DNA from: Cladorhizidae sp. MBARI D1340-BT2
Taxonomy: Eukaryota; Porifera; Demospongiae; Poecilosclerida; Cladorhizidae
Length of the DNA: 64,000 nucleotides
NCBI GenBank assembly: GCA_028752905.1
Contig: JAQNBH010000014.1
Span: 16,165,250 to 16,229,249 of the forward strand
Reading direction: 5' to 3'
Shown: in pieces, positions 1 to 13,200 of the stretch
Position numbering within the stretch: the stretch's first letter is position 1
Layout: each line of letters begins with the position of its first letter
The notes under the pieces: generated by a model
The model's input: the letters and a program-made list of their open reading frames with translations, nothing else
The model's database searches: none
What the model was told of the DNA's origin: nothing
Program-made: the position numbers and the translations under genes

Positions 1-38
1 AGTTCTCGGCCAAGATCCTCTCGATGAACTCGAAATAA
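1..38 (-). CDS. G alpha exon 5 (partial, cut by window edge)
   Basis: After an acceptor ending in CGCAG the minus strand reads (t)TAT TTC GAG..., [12 protein letters not shown]. This matches the G alpha segment that follows DSA, usually YYLD-x-(L/I)DRI. The phase fits exon 4: two bases from exon 4 plus the first base here make a Tyr codon. Confidence 0.82.
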
Positions 39-3000
39 CTGCGGACACCAGATCAACCAACAACAGGCAACAGTTAACCAACCAATTGGCCAACAAAAAG
101 TGCACACAGGCCTCACACACACACACCACACTACACCAAACACACACACCACACTACACCAAACACACACACAACACACCACACATACAACACACCACAC
201 ACACACACACACAGATTTCCTTTCATTTGTAGAGATTTATTTGTTTATCTATCACCATACATGTACAGCAGTTTACTGGGAATGTGCATTAACTGATTGA
301 ACACTGACTTTATTTGTGGTTTGTTTGCAATAATTTAACTTAATAAACTTCTCAAACATCATTAGAAGGGAGATGCAATAAGCTGCAGTTCAGTATGAAA
401 ATCATCTGTTGAAGTTAGCAAACAAACATACACAGTACTATGTCGCAATATGTCTACAGCAAACTTCACAACAAAGACATCCATGCAGGAGGCCTGCTCG
501 CTCAAGATCAAAGGAATTTCTCGTGGTTCTGGTAAGCACAGGTGCCTGCGCTTCTTTTCACCGAAGAACTTCTATGAACAGTAGCAATAGCCAGGAAGAG
601 ATCGTCACGAGGGCAGTTGCGATTGCCAGCCATTAAAAATCTTTCAATGAACCCTCAGACATAATAACATTACAATAACCTTCTCAATAATCAACTTGAA
701 ATTGTATTTTCTCTCGACGTTTCGACAAGATGCTCTAGCCTTCATCAGGAATAGTCATCTAGAGCATCTCGTCGAAATGTCGAGAGAATACAATTTCAAG
801 TTGGTTCCTGAGAAGGTTATTGTAATTTAAAAAATCTTGCTCGCTTGCCCCGCCCACCCACAAGTAAAGTTTCATAATTATTTGAAATCAGTAGAGCTAT
901 CTATTGGGTATATGCACACGAAGAATGGATGCATAATACTTGATATAATTTTCCTCCCCGACAATGACTGAGTTTGCAACATAAGGCACTTTAGTGGTTA
1001 AAGATAATAGTACAAAGTTCGCTATGTATGCCTCCGCATGTACATGCATGTGTGTGCATGCATGGTGTGTGTGTGTGTGTTTGCTTCATGCACGGGCCAC
1101 AGTTTTCAAGCTACGATACTCAAACTTAGCAGGAGGGTGTGCTTTTATACACGGGCTCTGTTGCGTCAGGTGGCATTGGACTCCAAGCTCGCTGGAAGCT
1201 CACCTTCGTCAACAACAGCAAGGCACTTGCAACCATCGGCCATTTTGTTTGGGGATACTCCTGCACATGTGTTTTTCACGTTCCCCGACGTTAGGACACA
1301 AACAACGCAACATGACACCATTACCAGAAAACTACGCTAGCTACATGTATGTTAGAGCTCACATAATGCAAGCAGTTTGCTAGTGAGGCTGCCTCTAGCC
1401 CTACTCTATTAGCTAGCTATGTTAGAGCTCACATAATGCAAGTAGTTTGCTAGTGAGGCTGCCTCTAGCCCTACTCTATTAGCTAGCTATGTTAGAGCTC
1501 ACATAATGCAAGCAGTTTGCTAGTGAGGCTGCCTCTAGCCCTACTCTATTAGCTAGCTATGTTAGAGCTCACATAATGCAAGCAGTTTGCTAGTGAGGCT
1601 GCCTCTAGCCCTACTCTATTAGCTAGCTATGTTAGAGCTCACATAATGCAAGCAGTTTGCTAGTGAGGCTGCCTCTAGCCCTACTCTATTAGCTAGCTAT
1701 GTTAGAGCTCACATAATGCAAGCAGTTTGCTAGTGAGGCTGCCTCTAGCCCTACTCTATTAGCTAGCTATGTTAGAGCTCACATAATGCAAGCAGTTTGT
1801 TAGTGAGGCTGCCTCTAGCCCTACTCTATTAGCTAGCTATGTTAGAGCTCACATAATGCAAGCAGTTTGTTAGTGAGGCTGCCTCTAGCCCTACTCTATT
1901 AGCTAGCTATGTTAGAGCTCACCTAATGCAAGCAGTTTGCTAGTGAGGCTGCCTCTAGCCCTACTCTATTAGCTAGCTATGTTAGAGCTCACATAATGCA
2001 AGCAGTTTGCTAGTGAGGCTGCCTCTAGCCCTACTCTATTAGCTAGCTATGTTAGAGCTCACATAATGCAAGCAGTTTGCTAGTGAGGCTGCCTCTAGCC
2101 CTACTCTATTAGCTAGCTATGTTAGAGTTCACATAATGCAAGCAGTTTGCTAGTACCTCTAGCCCTACTCTATTAGCTAGCTATGTTAGAGCTCACATAA
2201 TGCAAGCAGTTTGCTAGTGAGGCTGCCTCTAGCCCTACTCTATTAGAAAACAGTGCACTTGCTGAGATGGCAAAGTTTACATGAGGCAACATCGTCATCG
2301 ACGACGGGTTTGATAAAGGAAAGAAGTAAAGAAGGAAAAAACAATAGCCGTAATAGATAGTTGTGTGCGTGTGTGCATCTGTGTTCAAGTATGTGTGTGT
2401 GTGAGTGTGTGTGTATTTTGTTTGTTTGTTAGTTTTGTCTATTCAAACCACTCCCTCCATGGAGCGGAGTTCTCCACTAGTAATGGAACTAACTAACAAA
2501 CACACAAAATTACTTCCAGTTTGACAGGGTGAATGTGTGTGAGAGAGAGAGAGAAAGAGAGAGACAAATTGCCCACATGGTGCTGGTTTACTGCTGTTTC
2601 AGAAAGTTCTGCTGCTGCTGATGAAGGCTGCACAGACAACTAAGCTCACCCAGTATTTTATTTTATGTATGTCAATAGCCAATTGGCTTACTGAAGGGTG
2701 CCAACTTTCTTTTCATATCAATAGTTACGTGTAACACTCTTTCCTCAAGAATGAACTTTTCAAATTTATGGTTAGAATGCAGATATAATAATAAGCTGCA
2801 GTTTTGTACGAAGATCAGCTCCATTGAGGCGAGCCAACAAAAGCAAGGCATCGCTAAATCGCTTTATCTCTACTAACAAAACCTGCAGCAAAGAAATTCA
2901 CCCAGGAGCAAATCTTTTCTCAAGCACGAAGCGATTCCAGGTAAGCATAGGCACCCGTGCGGCTTTCCTCCCAAGAGGAGCTTCCAGAAACAGCAATGCC

Positions 3001-6000
3001 CAGGAAGAGACGTTCATGACCGAAGTTGCGGCCTTCAGGCATTAGAAGTAAAAGTAAGAGTTCATTTTGCTCACTTTCGCCCTCAGGTCAAGAGTCAAGT
3101 TTTATGACCATTTCAGTCATAAATAGAGCAGTCTACTACATGTGAGGAGGTGGAGCTACTAGATCAAGTGTGTGCTCTACTAGGGAGGTGCAGTTCAAAT
3201 AAATTCAGTGTGTGCTCTACTAGGGAGGTGCTCTACTAGGGAGGTGCAGCTCAAATAAATCCAGTGCGTACTCTACCAGGGAGGTGCAGCTCAAATAAAT
3301 CCAGTGCGTGCTCTACCAGGGAGGTGCAGCTCAAATAAATCCAGTGCGTACTCTACTAGGGAGGTGGAGCTCAAATAAATCCAGTGTGTGCTCTACTAGG
3401 GAGGTGCAGCTGAACTAGATGAAGTGTGTGCTCTACTAGGGAGGTGTAGCTCAAATAAATCCAGTGTGTGCTCTACTGGGGAGGTGGAGCTCAAATAAAT
3501 CCAGTGCGTGCTCTACTAGGGAGGTGTAGCTCAAATAAATCCAGTATGTGCTCTACTAGGGAGGTGCAGCTCAAATAAATCCAGTGCGTACTCTACTAGG
3601 GAGGTGGAGCTCAAATAAATCCAGTGTGTGCTCTACTAGGGAGGTGCAGCTGAACTAGATGAAGTGTGTGCTCTACTAGGGAGGTGTAGCTCAAATAAAT
3701 CCAGTGTGTGCTCTACTGGGGAGGTGGAGCTCAAATAAATCCAGTGCGTGCTCTACTAGGGAGGTGTAGCTCAAATAAATCCAGTATGTGCTCTACTAGG
3801 GAGGTGCAGTTCAAATAAATCCAGTCTCTACTAGGGAGGTGCAGCTCAAATAAATCCAGTGCGTGCTCTACTAGGGAGGTGCAGCTCAAATAAATCCAGT
3901 ATGCGCTCTACTAGGGAGGTGCAGCTCAAATAAATCCAGTATGCGCTCTACTAGGGAGGTCCAGCTCAAATAAATCCAGTGCGTGCTCTGCCAGGGAGGT
4001 GCAGCTCAAATAAATCCAGTGCGTGCTCTACTAGGGAGGTGTAGCTCAAATAAATCCAGTATGTGCTCTACTAGGGAGGTGCAGTTCAAATAAATCCAGT
4101 GCATGCTCTACTAGGGAGGTGCAGTTCAAATAAATCCAGTGCATGCTCTACTAGGGAGGTGCAGTTCAAATAAATCTAGTGCATGCTCTACTAGGGTGGT
4201 GTAGCTCAAATAAATCCAGTGTGTGCTCTACTAGGGAGGTGTAGGTCAAATAAATCCAGTATGTGCTCTACTAGGGAGGTGCAGCTCAAATAAATCCAGT
4301 GTGTGCTCTACTAGGGAGGTCCAGCTCAAATAAATCCAGAAATACATCCAGGTGTGTGCTCTACTAGGGAGGTCCAGCTCAAATAAATCCAGTATATGCT
4401 CTAGGACAGGGGTGCCCAATAGGTAGATCGCGTATGTAGTATGGTAGATCGCGGCGCCATTCAAATTTTTCCCCCTTTTTTTAATTTATTTTAAAAAAAT
4501 ATTTATTTTATTTTTAATTTATAGATGCTATCCTATCATCTATCCTCCCTTTGGCAGTTCTTGATTGACGTACAGGGTGGCTAGTCTTGTGTTACTTAAC
4601 TTCTAACACACGGGTCACCACGTAGAAAACACGCGAGCTACTGCAAAACTAAAACGAGCTAGTGACCTAGTTAGCCTGCCCATTTATATCTACTAAAGAA
4701 GGGTGAGTGGGGGAGCCGGACCAGGTAAGAAACCAAAAACTTACCACTTCCATGCAGAATGGGAGGATTTTTTTTTTTACCATTCAGTGCAAGTCATCAG
4801 AGTAAGGTAGTGACCATAAATGTATTCAATTGTTTTGTGCCGTAAGGGTTCATGCAGTGATTCAAGGTACATATGCCAACATATACTATTATAAAGTATA
4901 CTCAGTACATATATAAATAAATATATTAGCATTTTTTAATACAGGTAGATAATTTTGACCTGGTCATTTAAAAAGTTGCTCGCAAGCCAAAAAAGTGTGG
5001 GCACCCCTGCTCTAGGAGGTGTAGCTCAACTAGATCAAGTTTGTGCTCTACTAGGGAGGTGTAGCTCAAATAAATCCAGTGTGTGCTCTACTAGGGAGGT
5101 GCAGTTCAAATAAATCCAGTGTGTGCTCTACTAGGGAGGTGGAGCTCAAATAAATCCAGTGCATGCTCTTCTAGGGAGGTCCAGCTCAAATAAATCCAGT
5201 GTGTGCTCTTCTAGGGAGGTCCAGCTCAAATAAATCCAGTGTGTGCTCTACTAGGGAGGTACAGCTCAAATAAATCCAGTGTGTGCTCTACTACGGAGGT
5301 GCAGTTCAAATAAATCCAGTGCATGCTCTTCTAGGGAGGTCCAGCTCAAATAAATCCAGTGTGTGCTCTACTAGGGAGGTCCAGCTCAAATAAATCCAGT
5401 ATGTGCTTTAGGAGGTGCAGCTCAACTAGATCAAGTGCGTGCTCTACTAGGGAGGTGTTCAAATAAATCCAGTGCGTGCTCTACTAGGAAGGTGCAGCTC
5501 AAATAAATCCAGTATATGCTCTACTAGGGAGGTGCAGTTCAAATAAATCGAGTATGTGCTCTACTAGGGAGGTGTTCAAATAAATCCAGTGCGTGCTCTA
5601 CTAGGAAGGTGCAGCTCAAATAAATCCAGTATATGCTCTACTAGGGAGGTGCAGTTCAAATAAATCCAGTGCGTACTCTACTAGGGAGGTGCAGCTCAAA
5701 TAAATCCAGTGTTTAGCGCAACCATTAATAATTTGTGTGTGTGTATGGACGATATCCAAGTTCCCACCTGTAAGCACTCATGGCGTTGTTAATCAACTGG
5801 ATGTTTTTATTAATCGTTACATCTAACTACATGTTTAGCCACCAAAATAGAGAGGTTATAGTAACCTCCAAATCACCCAATTCTGTTCCCTCGTCACCAT
5901 CCAACACCCAAATTTTAAAAAATCCGTGATATAATACATATTTCAACATTGATACCATGCAGGTCACATGACCCAACTCACTAAGGGGCGGAGTCATTGA

Positions 6001-9000
6001 GTTGGTATTCGAAGGCCCGACGGTAGCATTCGAGCACTCCTCCATCTTCCCATAGTGATACAAAAGCATCCTTCACATTGCTAGGCAACTTCGAACCCGT
6101 GGGGAGGCTATTATACACCTCCATGATCACCTGGGCGTATTCCTGTGTAAATATAGCATTCATAATCGCTTGATAAAAGTCGTCAGCTGCTCAATGTTTC
6201 TTGCAGGTCAGTTTTATCCAGATGACCTTTATGCATTGCGGTAAGGCAAAGTTACCTCGTGTTACATGTTAAATGCTTAACACCAACTCTGCATTACAAG
6301 GTGATCAAAACATTTGCATTATATTAAAAGACACAACTTTGCACAAGCATTTCTGCAGGCACTCATTACCGGGTGAGCACATGTACAGGCGCTCATCACA
6401 CTCGTGTGAGCACATGTACAGGCGCTCATCACACCCGTGTGAGCACATGTACATCAGTTAAAAACATCCAGTGATCTCCACCGTGAAGGAGCTATGGCAT
6501 GGCATGTCTAGTATACTACAAGAAATGTCTAGTACATGTATACTGCAGGAAATGTCTAGGAAGTGTGGTCTTGAGATTAATAAGTAATCCCACAGTCTCT
6601 AGACCGAATGCAAACAAGCACAGTATGAACATACTGGTAGGGTTTGCTCTAGACCCATGCAAACAAGCACAGTATGAACGTACTGGTAGGGTTTGCTCTA
6701 GACCCATGCAAACAAGCACAGTATGAACGTACTGGTAGGGTTTGCTCTAGACCCATGCAAACAAGCACAGTATGAACATACTGGTAGGGTTTGCTCTGGA
6801 CCCATGCAAACAAGCACAGTATGAACGTACTGGTAGGGTTTGCTCTAGACCCATGCAAACAAGCACAGTATGAACATACTGGTAGGGTTTGCTCTGGACC
6901 CATGCAAACAAGCACAGTATGAACGTACTGGTAGGGTTTGCTCTAGACCCATGCAAACAAGCACAGTATGAACATACTGGTAGGGTTTGCTCTGGACCCA
7001 TGCAAACAAGCACAGTATGAACATACTGGTAGGGTTTGCTCTAGACCCATGCAAACAAGCACAGTATGAACATACTGGTAGGGTTTGCTCTGGACCCATG
7101 CAAACAAGCACAGTATGAACGTACTGGTAGGGTTTGCTCTAGACCCATGCAAACAAGCACAGTATGAATGTACTGGTAGGGTTTGCTTGCAAACAAGCAC
7201 AGTATAAACATACTGGTAGGGTTTGTGTAAGTTATTTTTTAGACAGGTCACCACCAAGCATGTTGGTGGGAATGGTGTGCAGCTCTCTGTTGGTGCAGAG
7301 ATGGGAGTCATGGCAATCAAGCAGCAGCTGCAAGTCACCAATTTTACTGCAAATCTAGACAGGAGCCAAGCTATAATTGCCAACAAAGATTGATGTAATT
7401 GGCAAGGTCAGACAAAGGACTAGCAAATAGTTTTCCAAGTTTCAACAAAGTGAATAGACAAAGTGTATGCAGTTGCTCCTTATTAACTCCACGCTCTTGC
7501 ACTTCAACACAGCTCCACATCAAAGCTTTCTTCTTCCCACATCAAAGCTTTCACTATTTATGCCGCATGATGTTTCTAGCATGTTACACTCCATGATGTG
7601 TTACGCTGCATGACATGTCTATCATGTTACACTCCATGATGTGTTACGCTGCATCACGTGTCTAGCATGTAACACTCCACACGATGTGTTACGCTGCATG
7701 ACATGTCTATCATGTTACACTCCATGATGTGTTACGCCTCTGCATGACAAGTACCAGCCTATTTTTAAGTATGAAAGGCAAGTAATGAGGGCAGTCTCTA
7801 CTCCGCACAGGACCCGTATAATTATCGGAAATCCCCATTCTGCACAGAACATAGGTATGGGGGAAATCCCTATTCTGCAAAGAACACAGGTAATGGCTAT
7901 TCCGCACAGAATTATCCACAGTCAGCGAGGGAAATCCCTATTCCGCACACGACAGTCAGAATTCTCCACAACAGCCAGGTAACGGGGGAAGTCTCTACTC
8001 CACACAGGACACGTAGAATTCTCCACGACAGCCAGGTAACAGGGGAAGTCTCTACTCCACACAGGACACGTAGAATTCTCCATGACAGCCAGGTAACAGG
8101 GTAAGTTTCTATTCCACACAGGACACGTAGACAGCCAGGTAACAGGGGAAGTCTCTACTCCACACAGGACATGTAGAATTCTCCATGACAGCCAGATAAC
8201 AGGTTAAGTCTCTATTCCACACAGGACACGTAGACAGCCAGGTAACAGGGGAAGTCTCTACTCCACACAGGACATGTAGAATTCTCCATGACAGCCAGAT
8301 AACAGGTTAAGTCTCTATTCCACACAGGACACGTAGACAGCCAGGTAACAGGGGAAGTCTCTACTCCACACAGGACACGTAGAATTGTCCACGACAGCCA
8401 GGTAATGGAGGAAGTCTCTACTCCACACAGGACATGTAGAATTCTTCATGACAGCCAGGTAACGGAGGAAGTCTCTACTCCACACAGGACATGTAGAATT
8501 CTCCATGACAGCCAGGTAACAGGGTAAGTTTCTATTCCACACAGGACACGTAGACAGACAGGTAACAGGGGAAGTCTCTACTCCATACAGGACATGTAGA
8601 ATTCTCCATGACAGCCAGATAACAGGTTAAGTCTCTATTCCACACAGGACACGTAGACAGCCAGGTAACAGGGGAAGTCTCTACTCCACACAGGACATGT
8701 AGAATTCTCCATGACAGCCAGATAACAGGTTAAGTCTCTATTCCACACAGGACACGTAGACAGCCAGGTAACAGGGGAAGTCTCTACTCCACACAGGACA
8801 CGTAGAATTGTCCACGACAGCCAGGTAATGGAGGAAGTCTCTACTCCACACAGGACATGTAGAATTCTCCATGACAGCCAGGTAACGGAGGAAGTCTCTA
8901 CTCCACACAGGACATGTAGAATTCTCCATGACAGCCAGGTAACAGGGTAAGTTTCTATTCCACACAGGACACGTAGACAGACAGGTAACAGGGGAAGTCT

Positions 9001-10169
9001 CTACTCCATACAGGACACGTAGAATTGTCCATGACAGCCAGGTAACGGGGGAAGTCTCTACCACACAGGACATGTAGAATTCTCCATGACAGCCAGGTAA
9101 CAGGGTAAGTCTCTATTCCACACAGGACACGTAGACAGCCAGGTAACAGGGGAAGTCTCTACTCCACACAGGACACGTAGAATTGTCCACGACAGCCAGG
9201 TAACGGGGGAAGTCTCTACTCCACACAGGAGACGTAGAATTCCCCACAATAATCAGGTAACAGGGGAAGTCTCTACTCCACACATGTTACGTAGAGTTAT
9301 CCATGACAGCCAGGTAACAGGCCAGCTTCTGCATACACTTGTCCTCACTTTGGTGAGCAGTCTAACATGACCTCACCACAGATGCAGCATACCGGAGGGT
9401 TGTGAATGTGTCATGTGATCAAGTTCTACATGTACGGCAAGACAGCGTATACACAGCAAACTAACGAGAGATGAGACACTCTCCAGAGTTAAAGGAAGGG
9501 TTAAGACAAGAATCGAAGATTTCCTCATTTCAATCACATGCCTCTCACCGATCATGTGTCAGGCACAGAGAAACCTTCGTGGCCTATGAGGTGTGTGCAT
9601 TACAAGTTGACCCCCTACCCCACCCACCCCCGGTGTGTGTGTGTATGAGGGGGGGGAGGGTTGTGAGCATACATGGTGCATGCACGATATTAACACATGG
9701 ATTATACTCTGTTGGTTTTCAAAGGAACATGGATTATTAAAGTCTAAAAAAAATTCATGAACCCAATGTGTGCTAGCTGGTATTCAGAGCCAGTTAGTAA
9801 CCTAGGAATGACACATTGTCACATAACCAGTATCATATGTACAAGCCTGAGTGATGTCATCACATGTGCCTTACAACCCACTCCCGAGGGTGAACTTACA
9901 CGACCCAGCTATACAGTATGTGTGTGTACAAATAGAAGACCTCCAAGCACTCTGTGGGGTGCGAGGTGCGAGATAGGTGGAATTGAGACGCTTAACGTCT
10001 CTTCAATGCTCTACGATCATTGTTACAAAACAAACTTGCCTGGCTCGTTGGAGACATGAATTGGAGTCCGAGCGTCTCCATCGCCGTCAGCACCACTCTC
10101 ATGGAGGACACCAGGTTACCGAAGATGACGGGCTAAAAATGGAGGCGAGTCAACACACAGACACAGAGA

Positions 10170-10210
<41 letters not shown>

Positions 10211-13200
10211 ATAGAGTGACTGTTCTGTGTCAAGACATAACATGAAAAAGCTGGACTATGCATGTAAAGTAGAACACTGGGGTGAAGCCATCATACATTA
10301 CTGTTATCTCTGGGCCAATCAGAGTTGATTGCCAATGTGCATGTGTATGTGTGTTTCACAAGTAGTTAATAAATTATTTGACTCTTGGTTGGGATACCAT
10401 TTAGGGCGTGGTCCAGTTGTGCCGAGGACAATCCGAGAGTACATGTGTCAATGGACTTCTGATGTTGCTGCCCATCTAGTCCTAGCCCTGACCTCTGACA
10501 TTGCTGTCCATCTAGTCCTAGCCCTGACCTCCGACATTGCTTCCCATCTAGTCCTAGCCCTGACCTCATGACCTCCAACATTGCTGCCCATCTAGTCCTA
10601 GCCCAGCCTCCCACGCAGTCCCTGATTGTCCACAGCAATGCTGGGGCGGTAGGTTTAGACTACACCAGAGAACCTCACAGTTGAACACAGGCCGCACTAT
10701 CAGCCCTTCATACATGTGCACACTACGCAGGGATGAACTAAGCCACACTGACAGTTGAACACAGGCCACACTATCAGCCCTTCATACACGTGCACACTAC
10801 GCAGGGATGAACTAAGCCACACTGACAGTTGAACACAGGCCACACTATCAGCCCTTCATACATGTGCACACTACGCAGGGATGAACTAAGCCACACTGAC
10901 AGTTGAACACAGGCCACACTATCAGCCCTTCATACACGTGCACACTACGCAGGGATGAACTAAGCCACACTGACAGTTGAACACAGGCCACACTATCAGC
11001 CCTTCATACACGTGCACACTACGCAGGGATGAACTAAGCCACACTGACAGTTGAACACAGGCCACACTATCAGCCCTTCATACACGTGCACACTACGCAG
11101 GGATGAACTAAGCCACACTGACAGTTGAACACAGGCCACACTATCAGCCCTTCATACACGTGCACACTACGCAGGGATGAACCAAGTTGTACTACAGATG
11201 AGTAGTTGGGTGTGGTCACACAGGTCATGGCACAGGCTAAAAGTGGTGAAATTGCATGCATGGCTGCATAGAGTAGCATGCCCCTTGCGTGGTGTAAGCA
11301 GATAGCTCTGTTATAATTTCCAGGAGATCTGTTCTCCTCTCTAGCATCTTGGAGACCAATTACTAGCCATTATACACCATATGGCAGTCTAGGAGCAGCT
11401 ATCACCAACATGGCCAGTTGTCTGGTAACCTTGGGGAGTAGTTTAAGTAGGGGAGGTGAAGGATTTATTTTCCAGCACAGTTCCTCAGGTTCGAGTGTCC
11501 AGGGTATGTGTACATAACCCCATCCCCTACCCTTCCCTCCCAACAATCTTTGAAAATACCACACGAATACCTAACTAATCCATAGCTAACCAAGCATGCA
11601 GACCAGCACTACACTTCTAGAGCCTCCACAAAGCCCAGCTAACTAGTAGGCATTCATTCACGAATGGTCTTGTTACTCACAAAATATCATGTTCTGTGGT
11701 CTATTTCTAGCTTTTCTCTCGCAACATCCCCTGTCCTTGCTCTAGCTCACCACTGCCTCTTGAGGGCAAGAGGTGTATTGCGAATTTAACAAGTACCATC
11801 TATGGAGTGAACCTAACCTATGCCTTCTTCTATATTCTTCTAAGTTATTCTTCTAAGTTATTACCATACACAACATCACGAGCTTGGGGGGGAGGGGGGT
11901 AGGCTATAGGCTACACCCACGGTGGACTGCCTCTCTCTATCTCTCACTTTAAAAGCATCTAGTTCTTGTGAGGAGTAGCCATCACCGTGGATGATCTTCA
12001 TCTGCTTGACAACTGTGCTTTTTCCTGATTCTCCGGCACCTGAGAGAGGAGAGAGAGAGCAGGAAGAGATGAAGGGAGGGGAAGGAAGAGAAGTAAGGAG
12101 GGGAGTCAGGGGTATGGAGGGAGGAGAGGAAGGGGGAAGAGAGGAGGAGAGGAAGGGGGAAGAGAGAGAAGGAGGACAGAGAGGCAACAGAAGGAAGGAA
12201 GAAGGAGTAAGAAGGAAGAGGTGTTGGAAGGAGATAGAAAGGAGGTATGAAAGAAGAGGGGGGGGGGGGAGTTGATGAAGACAGAGGATGTAGTAAAATA
12301 AGAGTTGTGGGGAATGACAGAAAGGGAGGAGGGGGAGAGACTAGCTCTACACTAGCCACAATATAAAGGGGACAAGCGAGAAAAAACAGTATCCAGCACA
12401 CACCATTTCCAACCAAACCACCCACCACTACACAAAGTCCATGTTTGGCAAAGTGCCAAGCCTACATACACACACCTACACACCGAGAGGCAGGCAGGGC
12501 AGGCAAAACCGAGGTCAGAAACAACTTTTAAAAGCTCTGAGTGGGGTTCTCTAAGAGGGATGAGCAACCCTCACTCCCTTTTACACCCGATCACGACCAA
12601 ATTAGCAGTGCATAAGAGAGTAGAGAGACAATGGAAGCTTGCATAAGATGATCATCACCCCACCATGAGATCTGCAAGTATTTAGGTACGCTCCAGAGAG
12701 GCGTGTCATGTGCCTGCATATAATATACTAGGAGAACCAATCAAAGATGCATGCATATATAAATCCTGTAATCTAAGGTCAATCAACTAGATCCTGTAAT
12801 CTAAGGTCAATCAACTAGGGACTACAGGAAGTAATAACACCACATGGAATTTCCCCCCCCCCCACTTTCCTCCCATAAAATAAACAAACTAAACCCCCCT
12901 CTTAAAAGTGAAGTGTGAAATTGTGCTGCCACTTGTACATAAAGGACTCCTAAGTGTGATGATTTTAAAGAGGGAGAGTTGTTGAGCGTGTATGTGGCTA
13001 CAATACAAGAGGTGCCCCCCACCCCAGTTCCTTCCCGTAACTCGGAATGTAGTTACACACATACACATTGATGATCTGTGCACCTTCTGCAATAGATAAT
13101 ACATCTGCTATGCTTTAAAATTAAAATAAACATTTGCGCTTTAGATAACAATCAAGCCAGCCACCACAAGAAATACAATACACGCACCCACAAACATTTT

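Noticed and set aside
11982..12428. Ser/Pro/Leu-rich minus-strand frame of 148 codons
   Set aside because: Pyrimidine-rich intron next to G alpha exon 2; no domain features.
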